A program made the position numbers and the translations under genes. Positions 37,120 through 50,059 of a stretch of 64,000 nt of DNA are shown in pieces; within the stretch, counting starts at the first letter, position 1, and each line of letters begins with the position of its first letter. The DNA lies in NCBI GenBank assembly GCA_000328365.1, contig KB303931.1, forward strand, positions 38,495-102,494, written 5' to 3'. The stretch comes from Capitella teleta (taxonomy: Eukaryota; Annelida; Polychaeta; Capitellidae). Below the pieces are notes generated by a model that did no database searches, had not been told where the DNA came from, and was given only the letters and a program-made list of their open reading frames with translations.

Positions 37120-37683
37120 TCACTGCGAATTAGACACTGTTCGTTTTTTCAAGTGGCCTCTTTCAACGCTGTTGCTGATTCTCCTCTCAAGGATCTCAAC
37201 AACAGCATCATGACCTTCTTCTTGTGCTATATCCAGCGCAGTCTTTCCTTCTCGATTTCGATGCTCTCTCTCCGAACCTCCTTCAATCAATGCGTGCACC
37301 AAATCGACAAAACCGAAACGTGCGGCGATATGAAGCGAAGTTTCCCCAACTCCGTTCGTTACGTTGCAGTCCGAGCCAAACAAAACCAAGAGGAAGACAA
37401 TTCCCACACGATTGTCTCTTGCAGCAATATGCAGCAGTGGTTCTCTGACTGGATCTCCACGACAATTCGGATCCAATCCCGATTGCAGGATTTCTTGGAC
37501 AAATTCATAATCTCCGTTCTCAACTGCGCAGTACAGAGTTTGAATATCGAAATCTTTACACGTTTTAAAGTTCACCAAATAATTGAAGAAAGCATTGCAG
37601 CTGTGACGAATTATATCCATCCTGAATTCGTTGATCATTGATCCGAGTGTAGCTCTCCTCACTAAAACATTCTTACGTCTCAT
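37120..37683 (-). CDS. Small ankyrin-repeat protein
   Basis: A single-exon frame of 187 residues. Ankyrin repeats lie at about 47-79, 80-112, 113-145 and 146-170. The middle ones are clear (EPLLHIAARDNRVGIVFLL, GETSLHIAARFGFVDLVHAL, GKTALDIAQEEGHDAVVEIL). The N-terminal 45 residues are basic then hydrophobic, with no named domain, and the C-terminal tail is basic (ERGHLKKRTVSNSQ). No signal peptide, SOCS box or kinase domain is seen. Ankyrin repeats bind proteins, and a cytoplasmic adaptor or regulator role is inferred. A polyadenylation signal follows the stop. Further 5' exons cannot be excluded, but the start Met has no obvious upstream continuation. Confidence 0.85.
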   Translation of the reverse strand: MRRKNVLVRRATLGSMINEFRMDIIRHSCNAFFNYLVNFKTCKDFDIQTLYCAVENGDYEFVQEILQSGLDPNCRGDPVREPLLHIAARDNRVGIVFLLVLFGSDCNVTNGVGETSLHIAARFGFVDLVHALIEGGSEREHRNREGKTALDIAQEEGHDAVVEILERRISNSVERGHLKKRTVSNSQ

Positions 37684-37689
37684 TGATTC

Positions 37690-40240
37690 ACTGAATAAAT
37701 GATTATAAACCTAGAATACCCTAATGATAAATTAATGAACTTTGAAACGTACACATGCATTATAGATACGTTCTAGATTCCGAGAATGTTGTACCTTTCG
37801 TATGGTGCATGTGCACTATACAGGTATAAGTGGATTATTCTCTCTTATCTCACGCATTATCTATATTGGCATTTGATTCTAGTATTGATGATTATATCTG
37901 GCTCGTGTGGATTGCGCTATGATCGAATGATCCAGTTGTCGGTACAGGCATCTAGGATCTCGAAGCTAGCTCTTGAGGAGTTCATTCCTCTTAGAAACAC
38001 AGACACATATAGTAAACATCTTTGCATAATAATTACAACAAAGGGATGCCTATATGAAGCAATGCAGCTTTGTTGGTTTGCTCTGTTATTAATGTAATAG
38101 ACGTCCTTGAAGAGCTAAATTAACCGATACTATTTCAAAGATTTGAGAAGCACTCACGCATGGGTTATGATGTACCGCAAAATGGCGGGTTTTCTTGCGA
38201 AGTGCCATATTATTTAATGCATTTATTAAGTATTTATTAACTACTATTATTAAATATGTTGTTATCAAAATGATTGCAAACTGGGATCCCGTGTGGGTCT
38301 ATCGTAATATTAAAGATGAGAAGACGACAAAAACAAAGTTTATTGAAAGAAAAAAGAAAGATAATAATGAAGGAAAAAAAGTTGATTTAACTTGAGCTAT
38401 TGAATTATTTACATCAAAAACTTTTTGTTGTTGTCTTTTTGTAGTTCGATTTTTTTTATTTATTTTTTTTTTTCTCTTTTATTTTTTGTTCATCATTTTG
38501 ATCCTGAATCTATTTCTTTTGTTTCACATAATAAAACCAATACAAGGGGTTCATTTCCCCCCCCTCGCCATTTGATTCTCTTATTTATGCCATTTATATA
38601 TTCGTTACGTTTTGTTTGTCATGAGAATCAATAAAAAATTATAATAAAAAATATGACAAACTATGTGAAATAACACGTGATCCGCCAATTTCCATCACTG
38701 ATCTGCGACTGTTAATGGCCACCAGGTTAATAAAGTTGCATCAGTAAAATTTTCACCTTACCGACTGGATACTTTTCTTGTGACTTATAACTTATATTCG
38801 ATGACTTGTGGCATCATCGGTCTAGCATCCTCCGTCCTCCATGACACGTGACCCATTCGTTCATCTAACTCTGTTTCGAGCGTGGAGTTTAGTTTTTAAT
38901 ATGTTGATCCATGAGTTACAAACCGTCAAATCGGACAGAGTGTATCAACCACACAACACACGCGCCAGCAAGCAGAAAATAGATCTTCCGTGGATTGATC
39001 TCGTTCTGGATGCCTAAAAGTGAAAGCAAACCGAGACGAGTGACAAACCCGGCGAGCTGCAGGTTAGGACTGGTTCAGAACAGCATGTTTACGGGATATG
39101 TGATAGGGGAGGAATGGGACAGAGAAAATTTTGATATCGGCTCAGGTAGGGGAGATAGGAGCTCAGATACCCATGAAAGACCCCAAATCCGGGTTAAGAA
39201 TATCCGGAGATTCGACCGTTGCAGCAAAATAATGCTCACCCATACCTTGCTATGATCATCGCAATCTTCACGAATAAGAGGAGTGAACTCATGGCATTGT
39301 AATGGTTGGCACATCTGCCAATCTGTCACCAAATGAACATTTATGGGATAAATTCAGTAATTCCTCACCGCTCCTGTCTTCCCAAAATAGCAGAGACCTG
39401 ATTCGATGCTGTAACAACATCCCACATGATAGGGTTTAGAGTCTCATCGAGAAATTTTGCATCAAAATCTTCACATGTGTTATTGGCGTCTGAGTCAGAG
39501 GACAGGGAATATCTGACCAAGTAAATCGAACATTTTTATTTTGACCCCTTGTCGATTGCTGCTCCAACGAAACCAAATTAGTCCCATTTGTTTTCTTTGA
39601 AATTTCAGCAATGCATGCGCGCAAGTGATTTATCTTAGTACTCGCACAAATTCGTGTCTATATGCAATGCAAACCCGGAATGTGGTGTTGGCATAACAAA
39701 GGAGTTGAGGTGGGTTTTTTTGCCTCTAAATATATATGATCATACACCTCTAGAGTAAGTCAAATATTTTAATCTTATTTTGGTTCGTGCCAACCAGAAG
39801 ATATCACGTATTGGTCGCTACAATCAGGATACATCAGCTTCCATGGGTGACAATATCGAAGAAGTCTCATTTAATCTGGCCGCATCCAAGCCTCCGAAGG
39901 ATCGAATACGGTTCGGTCTTATTGGCTTATGATTTTTTTTTTTTCAGAAGATACACAATCAATAATACGATCAATTTTACATATGACAAAGCCTTTTGAC
40001 TGGATTAACGCGATATTCATTCACTATTTTACACATTGAATGAGGGGATGAAAGGAATAAATGCGAATTTCTTTGGTTTTAAAGAATATCAAGGCGAAAG
40101 TTAACTTTTCGACGAACATTAATTAAATTAAAGACCGTCCCGAATGGTATAATTATAACGACCAACCTGACAGCACTATATATGGAAGTTCCTTGCTTCA
40201 CCTACCGGCGCTAGGACTATAGCGTTCCTCAGCCACACAC
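37690..40240. other. No gene recognised (2.5 kb)
   Basis: AT-rich, with purine-rich (38325-38385) and T-rich (38440-38520) low-complexity stretches. Open frames up to about 100 codons show no domain. Confidence 0.5.
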
Positions 40241-40250
40241 AGCCAGTTAA

Positions 40251-40595
40251 GTGAGTGAGTGATGGGGTTTTACGGCTCCACCCAATCCGATCGGATGATA
40301 CGGGCGCCAGAACAGAAGACCCGGGACCGGGGTTTCCCCCTACTCTTATCGATAAATCCCAAGGGTTCTTTATCCTGCCTACCACCATAGACAGTAGTAC
40401 ACAGCGCCCGGCCTTGTTACGCAGTTGGGCAGCACTGCAGAGTCACCGAAGAATTACAATTATAACGAATTACAATTATAATTCACAATCATAACGCCCT
40501 TGGCCTGATCGGGTCTCGAACCCGGGACCTCGACCCCCACGGTCGGCATTGGATTGCAGTCAGCGGTTTAACCCACTCAGCTATCCGGTGCCCCT
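40251..40595 (-). mobile_element. tRNA-derived SINE, full copy, minus orientation
   Basis: The reverse complement matches the SINE at 18689-18987 over its whole length, including B box GGTTCGAGACC and the GGAGCCGTAAAACCCCATCA end. It carries an extra AATTACAATTATAACG-type tandem insertion at about 40451-40492. The direct repeat CACAGCCAG at 40238-40246 and 40596-40604 (longer with one mismatch) looks like the target-site duplication. Confidence 0.87.
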
Positions 40596-40604
40596 CACAG
40601 CCAG

Positions 40605-43090
40605 ATAACATAGCCATCTAAACCACCGGTTGATAACTTGTACACTAAGCATTAATGTGTTTAATAAATCGGTGTATCTTGCAGTGAATCATCATTGTCA
40701 TATTCATCCCCATTCAGAGCCCTTTGGGGTTGGGTAGGAGATAAAATTACCCCACACTGGACTGATGTTGGATCCTGCGAACGAAGAGGATCGCCACAAA
40801 TGAGAATGTTTTGTAACCGATGATTCAAAATGATCGTCGGTTGCATTTAAAAAATAAAAATTATGTGGCCTATATAAGCTGATTCAATGAACACAAATCA
40901 ATGATCATCACATTCAGAGTAATTTAATATTTAGGTATTATTGATACCTGTAAAGCTCGATTGTGAACGTCAACGATGAACATGATTGTGTGCAGGGCAA
41001 CATTAGCATCAAATGAAACATACGCCTATCTCAGATAGCATACACCTGTTATGTGAGGTCCAGGAGGCATAGTAATGTGAGGCAGTTTGTCAGTGTCGAT
41101 GAACACCCCCGAAGCAGGATGATCAGTGGATAAAGTAAGGAAACTTCTACTTGGCTTCTGGCCTTTAGTGTGATCAGGGTATTAATATGAAATGCAATGT
41201 CCGATATTAGTAATTACGAAATGCCAGCTGAGCAAGGCATTTGGTACGGAGGATTGCATGCATGAATACTAGTATACAAGTAATTAAATATGTTGGTGTG
41301 TGTGTGTTTGTTTGTTTGTTTGTTTTTTTTTTGTTTTTTTTTTTGTTTTTTTGTTTTTGTTTTTGTTTTTTGTTTTTAATTCTTTTCGTATTTTTGCCGG
41401 TTTTAAAATTCGTGCACAATATTTGAACTTTGAAACCAGGCATAATGGCTGATTTCTCTGTGAATTAACTTTTCCCCCAAATCTACACAGAATCCCAAAC
41501 AAATGCAACCCAATTACTAGTATGTAATTGGATACTAATACATGAACCATACCCTACATGCTCGAGTAAAATAAAATATGGAAAATGTTGGAGTAAGTTA
41601 AGTTCACAAACGTACGTGTATATAACAAACAGTACTGCAACTATCGGGTAAAGGATTGACAGAATATCACAATTTCTTTTTTTTTTCAGACAATTGAACT
41701 CAAATTGTATCTTATATATTATCTCATGCCACTATTAATGCAACATTAATGCAATGTTGGATATCGCAAAAGTTACATTTCTATTATTTTTGTCAAATAA
41801 AAAGTATATAAACACTGAGAGAAACAACGAGGTTTCATAATAATTGGTTAAAGCATTCTTCAATAAATTACCCAATAATAATGAGCAATGCATTCAAATA
41901 AAGTAAATATTGTGAACATGCCACTAAACAATGTAGTGGAAATTTGGATAGCGGGCAGATAACAAGGTATCTAGATGTCATGACGTGGTTGAGTATCCTT
42001 ACGCAATCTAATTAGACTGAGGTGACCAATGCTAATCAGTAAACAAGTGATTTTTTCCCTGGTAATTGGGGTATGTAACGAAGCTGAAACCGATTGTCAC
42101 GTCTGGTATTCCCTTGAGGCTCTTGATAGTCATGTTCTCGGTGGGGATTCTGAAGATATTAGCCTCGAATACTTAACAGCTTCAACCTGCTTTTCACCGA
42201 TCGACCTGAGCAACGAGAACGTTTGATTGGTCCCCAGACACGCGTCATGGTTTAATGAGCATTGGCCCTGTTGTGATGTAATGAGCCCTGTGGTTGCCCC
42301 GTGCCTTGAGAGCTCGCCAATCGAGTTGCTAGCGTTTCGTAATTGGTGATGACGTCATCACAACCTAATGCAGACACACAGATTATTATAATAGCTGTAA
42401 CTGCGATGACGCATTGCATGTTCTTTGATGTTCACCACTGCAGAACACGTACGTTGCATTGTGTCGATTTGGGATACCTGATTGGACAGAGATTGATTAT
42501 TGTCATCTCATAATTGGCTATTCCTTTCAAATTTTATGAAACACTTCTGATCGTAGCTCCATGAGGTGGGAAGTGTCAGGTTTAGGGCTAATAAACCAAC
42601 GTATTTAGTTTATTATATATATCTGTTCAATATCCCAGCCTCGTCCGAATAAAAGCATGAAATTATGTTTTGATATCGGCTGAAATGTTGTCGTTCATTC
42701 GGAACCATAAGACTGGAAATATTGGAAAATTAGAAGAAAAAAAAAATTCTGGCTTGTTCTGAATTATGTTTGTGAAGTGTGGTTATGCCCAAATTCTCAA
42801 TTGTAACTACCGAGACGTAGCTCATGGGTTATAGTACCTGGTTGTAGCTACTTAGCTGATCGTTCAGCACGTCCAATCGTATGGCCCATGTTTTTCGCAC
42901 TAGACGCAGACCTCTATTAATACTTGTGTATTTTGAAACTGTTCAAGGCCTTCTCTTCAGAAGCAATTTGAAGGAACCCTTTCTCTATTGACACTTGGAC
43001 AATACATAAGGCAAAACGTACCTCTTTTTGCACAATCTTCTCTTGGTAATTTAACATGGGTTTGTTTCATTGTAACAACCGTTGTGAGCG
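40605..43090. other. No gene recognised; TG/T-rich tract
   Basis: Intergenic DNA with a (TG)n/(TTTG)n/T-rich tract at about 41293-41378. A CRE-like palindrome (TGACGTCA) occurs near 42350. No coding signature. Confidence 0.5.
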
Positions 43091-43096
43091 TATTAA

Positions 43097-43800
43097 AGGG
43101 AGGGAGAACTGGTTGAAAATGGACTTTGAGTCGTTATTTGATGCACCAAAAATGATTCTTATGCCTGGCCCACACAAGAAATATAATCGCTAACGATTTC
43201 GCGGGAGATATATTGCTAATTAGGCGTGACGTCAGTCGCTGTGATGAAACACCGAGTTCCCCATTTTTTACAATGGGCCTCGTCATATCACCGTGTCCTG
43301 CGACTAAACCCCTTGATATTTTTTTATTTTCTTTTCGGAAATAGATAGAATAATCATTTTGCCACCAGTCAGGCGCAAAAAAAAAATATTTTTCGCTATT
43401 TTTCTTATTTTAACAGGCGATTTTCTATGACACCTACCGCGTTTCTCATCCTGAAACAGTAAAAAGGTCAACCAGAGTGCACCACGCATGCGCTTTCGTT
43501 TCGTAAACAACAAAGATGTCCTTTTATGGCGAAGATGCTTTGCTCTGATTGGCTGAAATCGATAGCTTCACGAGGGGAACGGGACCAATCAGCCATCAGC
43601 CAAACCAAGCCATCAGCTGACGTTTGCCTCCTATACTTCGCAATGGAAGCCATTCTCCCATAGGCGCAATGCTAACACCGATATTCGGAATGCATTATTT
43701 CCTTACGCTTGCATCCAGGCAGGGTGCTTTTGGCACGGAATGCTATCAATTGGTGCTATCAGTCAATAGAACATCACTTAAAATTCAGTTCCCCATCCCT
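43097..43800. mobile_element. TTAA-flanked MITE (family 1), 704 bp, copy 2
   Basis: Same length and orientation as 20613-21316, with TTAA at 43093-43096 and 43801-43804 and inverted ends AGGGAGGGAGAACTG / AGGGATGGGGAACTG. The inner CRE palindrome TGACGTCA is retained. High similarity implies recent spread, with a transposase supplied elsewhere. Confidence 0.9.
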
Positions 43801-43804
43801 TTAA

Positions 43805-44513
43805 GGGACTATATTAGGGCGATTGTATTAGTGAAACACTCGAGAAAGGCAATCACGTGTCTCGTGGTGAGACACGTGAAGAACTAATAAACCCCGTTGT
43901 TTTATTGCTAATTGCAATTCTCTGAGCTGAAAATTGAAAGAGAAAATGCACGATACCACTTCATAATCCGGGTTTTATATTATGAGGCTCCGTTAGGACA
44001 TTTCTGACCAATTATTTTGAGATTGCACGAATCGTCTGCTAGTTTACACAAGTAAGTTGTGGCCCAAGGCAGCAATAAGACATGTCACCCAGGGCGTGAA
44101 AGGTAATAGCTGATGTGTCCACGGTGTACAGCTGTGACTACGTGAATTTCCTCAGAGGCATAATTACATGGAGTTGGTTAATGTATATCATATATGTTAT
44201 ATACTCCTAGATGAAACATGCAGGGTGTTTAAAATTGATGCCACCAGTGAATGGGGAAAATGGTTCATTAATTATTCTTAATAGCGATACAACTTCCTAT
44301 GATAATACAAGTCAAAGAGCTGAACAACTACAGGGTGATGCAAAAATAAAGTTATCTATGTAATTAAGTGTATGTTGGGAAGTTTCGTAAAGTGCTACAA
44401 ACGTGCAATTTTATCGCATAATGCGCATTATATCTCAACATAATTACAGTTTACATTAATTTGGAGTAGCCTCTCTATCAAAAGTCATTTTACTGAGTCA
44501 TTAATTTGTGTAG
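43805..44513. other. No gene recognised
   Basis: Short intergenic stretch with a small inverted repeat (CACGTGTCTC / GAGACACGTG) at 43854-43877. Confidence 0.45.
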
Positions 44514-44517
44514 TTAA

Positions 44518-44851
44518 AGAGGACCTCTGTTCATTTCGGAATCTTTTTAGATCGGTTCTAATAGCTTGAAACGAGATGAGTGCGAAATTTTTTTTATGAG
44601 AACTGCTGAAAGATCTGCTCACTCGACGGCTTCCATTGTTAACAATAGGAGAATTACTTTTATGCCGTCACGACGGTATGAAATCGAACGCGAGAATAAA
44701 GTGAGATTTTAAACCTCTCAAATTCGATGTATCTAGGAATTAGTGCACAGCAAGCGTATTGTCTAAAAGTATGTCAGTCAAAAGGCGTATTTGTCTTTTG
44801 GGATGTATCCTCTATCATACGTTACTAGTTCAAAACAACCAGAGGTCCTCT
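44518..44851 (-). mobile_element. TTAA-flanked MITE (family 2), 334 bp, copy B
   Basis: Inverted ends AGAGGACCTCTGTT and AGAGGACCTCTGGTT are each bordered by TTAA (44514-44517, 44852-44855). Reverse-complemented, its interior aligns with copies A (22169) and C (50060). It has no transposase. This is the most compact copy, lacking roughly 100 bases found in A and C. Confidence 0.82.
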
Positions 44852-44859
44852 TTAATATT

Positions 44860-46160
44860 TCAGAAATATTTCACGAGGGACGCAGCCTCGCAGAAGGCAT
44901 TCGTCGTTCAGCTCAGAGCAGAAGATGCTGTAAGCGAGCATACCCATCGGCGTTGCCACCAAATGTGCTGCTAAAATTTATATCAATTAATAGTCATTCG
45001 TGTTATTTATAGTCGTAAGAAATAACAGATACAGCGATATGGGCGGTTATCATAATGCTCATTGAGCAACAGGAGGTAATCAGAGGAAATGCGGCTACTT
45101 ATCATTACGAGTTCTTATCTCTCCTATCTTCATCTCTGGTCATGCATGCGCAAGCTCCTTGATAACTTACTCTAATAATTACCAACCACTATCTAACTGA
45201 GAAATCATTCGGTTGACGAGTTGATATAATTATTTATAACAAAGTAAATGTGCCTTAACGACGATGGTAGTAGATATAACGTAGCAAATAGCATCTGCGT
45301 TGCCATTAAATTAATTCTCCCAAAAATCTTCTCTTTTTTTTTTCTTTTTTTTTTTGGGGGGGGGGGCAATCGTTCGATTTTCGTGGATATCCATGTAACT
45401 GAATTTTATATTAAAATGACTATGGTATCCCAATAGGTTATAAAATAGTCTTTAGTGCCGTATAATGTCATGTAGAAATGAGAAAACTATCGCGATAAAT
45501 ATCGATTTCAATCATTGAATTTAAGTGCTTTTCGGCTTTAAAAACTTACATATCCAACCGGAAATTGCATTGTACGATTTCTGATTAGTTTTATTTAGTC
45601 GCTAAACCACTTAAATTCGTGAACAACTGCTAAAATGTTGTAATTACGTTGCTGGGCTGCGAAGTTATACCATACGTTGTGTTCCGGGGGTAAATATTTC
45701 ACACCCCCCCCCTCTAAGAAAACGTATTTCTGGGGGTAAATTAGTTTATCCCTCTACTGAATTGTATTTAGGAGGTATTAATCAATACACTTTGCAATTA
45801 CGATTTACCTACGGCTAATGTATTTTGTGACAGAAGGATTCAGACTGCTAGCAGTCAATTATATTATGTAATGATCGTGTTGGGACCAAAGGAGCTATGC
45901 GATATGCATGTATAATTTTATTATAGTGGGTTTTTAACAATTTACTTCTGACTTACTTTGAAGCAGTATCATAATTTTTATATGATATGACCACAAATTG
46001 CTAAAGGTTGACCGACAGTACAAACGATGTCCGTTTCATTGCTCAGTATATGACCGATATCACTGGTTATCATCTGCTTACTCAGCTCGTAGAATGACGC
46101 TCTTAATGTAGTTATCATTATCAAGGATCACCAGGTGAACAGGTGCTCATGTGAAAACAA
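44860..46160. other. No gene recognised; T-G junction tract
   Basis: Contains a T-rich run passing into G11 at about 45331-45366. The text GCTGGGCTGCGAAGTTATACC near 45651 weakly resembles 63825-63837 (GCAGGGCTGCAAAGTTATAC), possibly an old repeat. Confidence 0.45.
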
Positions 46161-46169
46161 CAAACTCGT

Positions 46170-46480
46170 TCAAGTGCTATTAGACATTCGTGGGATGTCA
46201 TCTGAGAGCGATACGTGGCGTTCTGGTTTACGCAGACGATGTGGCTCTCCTAGGGCCTCCTTACTCCCACTCGCTCCGCCCTAGAAAGCATATTTGTCAT
46301 TACAGAAAGAGTAGACTCCGATACGCACATCAAATTCAATGCGCAAAATTTCCGCTGGTCCTGTTCAATCCAGGACAATACGGAGAGGTCCGGCCTGTGT
46401 ACTTCAGCGGGGCTTTTGTGCTAGGTAGTCCACCTGGGTCCTTTGATCCGCTTCGACAGTAAACTGCCACCAATGCTTCG
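46170..46480 (+). mobile_element. LINE fragment M, CR1-group, RT relic
   Basis: Plus-strand RGVLVYADDVALLGPP at about 46208-46258 is the RT catalytic motif. Following frames give TERVDSDTHIKFNAQ, comparable with FVCSKFSKEFCVQFNSTK in fragment C. Frame breaks are frequent. LINE-like text may continue weakly to about 46830. Confidence 0.6.
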
Positions 46481-46849
46481 AAGATTTCACAATACTCACC
46501 CCATTCTGGCGTCGAGATTTTGACACCGTGGTCTAGCGCCGTAGAATGAAGACGTGTGTCCAACTGAACACTGTATTATTTTTTGAGGAGGTATAACAAA
46601 TTTATATAAGCTCATTGTATGGATATTAACCGCCAGAGAGCAAATGTGAACTGAAGATTTAGAGATGAGATAAGTTGGTATGAAAGGCGCTTCAGCGATC
46701 AAGTACATTGTAATCGTAAACGTAAGTCTCTGGAAGGATGCATCGCATAACTTCTGTGAGCGGTGGAAAGGCCAGATAAATCTCCCATCCATTACCAGCC
46801 GTTGCCTCCTCTTGTGTATGACGTGATGTCTTGAGTATTTAACCCAGAG

Positions 46850-48130
46850 GAAGTCTCATAGGTTATCCATTGTTTTACATCAAGCAACATGTTTATTTGT
46901 TGCTTTATTATTTGTAGTTTATATTTGTTTAAGTTTATGTTAAATTAATTGAAAACAATATTTGTTATTGTGATTTATGAGAATTTTTATTGTGTTCTAG
47001 TTGTTATGGTTCATGGGTGGTACTACTGATATCGTTAAGCATACCACACAGAGAGACAGACTCTTTCAATAATCCGATCGAGTACTTCCAACATACACCT
47101 TAATTGTTGCCTTGTTGTGCTTTGGCGGAGTATTACGTGCTCATGTAGACGTGTATCTGGCAAATATTGAAAATTGAAGCCACATTTGAAAACAATTTTA
47201 ATACTGTCACACTTTAGGTCAACAATCACACCAATAAATAACAGACAGAAAACAGGATCACCGCAATAATAGTGTATACTTTTGTTTTCTGATATCAAAT
47301 CACCAAATTGATACGCATTATATAACAAGGAATCCTGAGCAGAAAAGAGAGACATATATTGTAGTCTCTTAATTGTTACAAGATAAATAATACAAAGGAA
47401 TATTCTGTCTTTTGAACATGAACACTATGGATGCAATATAACACCGCCTCCTGTACTCCTGAATAGACAATACATAATAACATATAAGCACGGAGTGTAT
47501 GTACAATCGGCATATTATGGGCAAGCAACGTAAACATCCTGGCCATCAGTGTATTTTGAATGGACTACGTTGGTGGATAACAGTGTATACATAGTCATTA
47601 GGAGCTTTACTGTGACACCGCTGTTTATTGTAGTATCTATAATACGTGACCAAAGCAACTTAATTGCAAAGTAATTACCAATTCAGGTGAACGAATTAAT
47701 TGCCAGGTGCCGGTTATGTCCGATAGTAGTTATCCACATGCCGAGATTTGCTAGAACTCGAAGTCCATACAAAATTTTTTTTTTTTTAAGTTCATTAATC
47801 CAAAAATTAACAACCCAGACAATATTATTTGCAGCCTACAATAAATATAACCACATTAGTACATGCATTATATATTTGATTTATCTGCAACAACATGAAA
47901 ATTATTCACAGTATGATTATATATACATGTACTTGTACTACAATTATTAAATCCCCTACCAAGACAATTATTAAGTTTACACATGAAAATAACAATCTAG
48001 AACATTTTTCATTTCGTGAATTATACCTTAAATACTAATCCACATAGTTCAAAAATCGATTCTGTGAAATAGGAAAAACAAAGTGCGACACGATTAGACT
48101 CAAGAGGGTGTTTGTAGATTCAGAGTTCAT
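46850..48130. other. No gene recognised
   Basis: AT-rich intergenic DNA downstream of the GPCR gene. Open frames of up to about 105 codons show no domain. Confidence 0.45.
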
Positions 48131-48131
48131 T

Positions 48132-49322
48132 CTATTCGCTTTGCAGTGTCGTTCTATTGGACAATTGGCGAAGGGACATTGAGCTTGCCACAGTCGTAGA
48201 TGTCTGGCGCCGAACATATGACCTGAACGAGCAGGAAGTCACCCTGTTGAATGTCTGCATACAAACATGGCGGAAATTACGACTGCAAAGACAGTAGATG
48301 ACAAAGTTAATCGCAGAGTTGGTCGTCACTAGAACATTGCTAATGTTCGACATTGCACGGCGCGGTCGGCCAAGGTGCAATACCTCCGGAAACGACAGAT
48401 CCAGTGACCACAGTACGTGAGCTACCATAGCTGTGGAGTTGCAGATGATACTAGTGAGAACCACTGTTATCACGATGACTGTGATGTTGTTGTTACTGGC
48501 AGTCTGGTATCTGGTTGAAGGAGGTGACATCATCGGATTTTGGTTAGCGGTGAGAAGGTGTTGCGCCGTGGGGAAATTGGACATGTGTCTGCGACGTTCG
48601 CGAGCCTTGCGCAGAGTGCGTAGAAGCATGTAGTTGAGTATAACCATGAGTATCATCGGCACGAGGTACATCAGGAGGAGATACGCCACAATTCGGTACC
48701 CTATTGTGTACTGTCGGTGCGTCAGAAGCGGGGTTGGCAACACCCCAAAATGCTCCCCAACCTGGATCAATTTGAACTCGAAGAATCTTGGTATGGAAAA
48801 GAGGAGTGTGCCCACGCCTGTCGTCAACATCAGAATATACGTGCGACGCAGGGTACACAACCGTTGAGCGTGAAGCGGATACCGGACAGCAATGAAGCGG
48901 TCAACAGTCAGCAAGACGGTCATCCAGGAGCCTGCAAAGCGGAAGATGTACGTGCTGGGATACAACCAGCGGAAGGCGTGCATGAAAAAGTTCCCTCGTT
49001 CATATCCCGTGATGACATAGCGCAGTGAACGCAGCACCAAGGAACAAAACAATGCCAACCAATCTGTGACAGCAATTGCTTGCAGTAACACCTGCGTGGT
49101 CGTTCTGGGGCTGTGGTGGCAAAGTACGACAAAAGCAAACAAATTGCCCAGCAACCCGAAGCAAGTGATGGGCAAAGTGAAGCCAATTTCACAGATGTTC
49201 CTTAACTTGTCAATCCAATCGGCGCTGTTACTCACGTTCGCCATCAAAGTATCATTGAGTTGCGCCATTTGCGGGCCTGTCGTTAGCGTGGTGTTCATTG
49301 TGCTCTTCTGGTTCTGCGGCAC
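48132..49322 (-). CDS. Class A GPCR, FMRFamide-receptor-like
   Basis: A single exon of 396 residues with seven hydrophobic segments. TM1 has GLLGNLFAFVVL (residues 57-68), TM2 has AVTDWLAL, TM3 ends LTVDRFIAVRYPL (DRF for DRY, 141-143), and TM7 has TTNSAINFVIYCL, the N-S-x-x-N-F-x-I-Y form typical of FMRFamide and related peptide receptors. The N-terminus has potential N-glycosylation sites (NTT, NDT, NVS) and the tail is Ser/Thr/Arg-rich. TM6 lacks the CWxP motif. No cysteine is present at the start of TM3 or in the second extracellular loop, so the usual disulfide is missing. A neuropeptide ligand and G-protein signalling are inferred from family. Confidence 0.88.
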   Translation of the reverse strand: MPQNQKSTMNTTLTTGPQMAQLNDTLMANVSNSADWIDKLRNICEIGFTLPITCFGLLGNLFAFVVLCHHSPRTTTQVLLQAIAVTDWLALFCSLVLRSLRYVITGYERGNFFMHAFRWLYPSTYIFRFAGSWMTVLLTVDRFIAVRYPLHAQRLCTLRRTYILMLTTGVGTLLFSIPRFFEFKLIQVGEHFGVLPTPLLTHRQYTIGYRIVAYLLLMYLVPMILMVILNYMLLRTLRKARERRRHMSNFPTAQHLLTANQNPMMSPPSTRYQTASNNNITVIVITVVLTSIICNSTAMVAHVLWSLDLSFPEVLHLGRPRRAMSNISNVLVTTNSAINFVIYCLCSRNFRHVCMQTFNRVTSCSFRSYVRRQTSTTVASSMSLRQLSNRTTLQSE

Positions 49323-49329
49323 GGTGTTT

Positions 49330-50055
49330 TGGGTTTCCCAGGAGGATTATATGAGAGGCGCATTGTGCCTAGCGCTAATTAGCGACAACGCTTCGTCGAA
49401 GGCACATGCAGGGAGACTGTTGATCGTGAGCGAATCGAGGGGTGTTTGTATAACGAGCCAAATTACTCTGTGTAATGCAGATCTTGACGCATTTCCTGTC
49501 TGATTCACGAGATTCTCATGGTATGCTTGGGCATTGGATAACGCTGCGAAATATTCACATTTGGTCAATAGGGTCTTTAGAAAAAACAACAACTTATAAT
49601 TCATGATGTTTTCATGAATTTTGAAATCCACTGCTCTTTTGAGAGGGGGAGGCTTCTGTTTTAGCAAGATAAATAACAGAACATCTTGCCAATCTTATTT
49701 CGAGGGTTTTAAATTATACAGATATCAAAAATTTCTTTGAATTTGTAAGAGATGATAGAAGATGCACAAAAGACAAATACGCCGGCAAGAGGCAGTTTTG
49801 ATACGAATTTTGTTTATTTATGAGATGGCTGATGATGAAGATGAACATGACGATGCTGAACATAATATTCAACTATAGAAGCCAAGTATATGAACAAAAC
49901 CATAAAGAATCCCATGGCTAAAAACTCACAATTCTCTGCCTGGAACATGCCTCGATCTGTCAATAAAGTTACATGACAAGCTGTGCTTTATGTGAACCGA
50001 GTAAAACTGGCAAGAATTGAGCAGTCTAAGTATAAGCTACCAATTGAGAAGGTCT
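49330..50055. other. Upstream flank of the GPCR gene, no gene recognised
   Basis: No exon or named motif found. Any promoter is not recognisable by eye. Confidence 0.4.
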
Positions 50056-50059
50056 CAAA

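Noticed and set aside
41284-41550. Lys/Asn-rich or Phe-rich frames
   Set aside because: They translate the TG/T-rich low-complexity tract.
44759-45012. Overlapping frames of about 70 codons
   Set aside because: Their start lies within MITE family 2 copy B and they show no domain.
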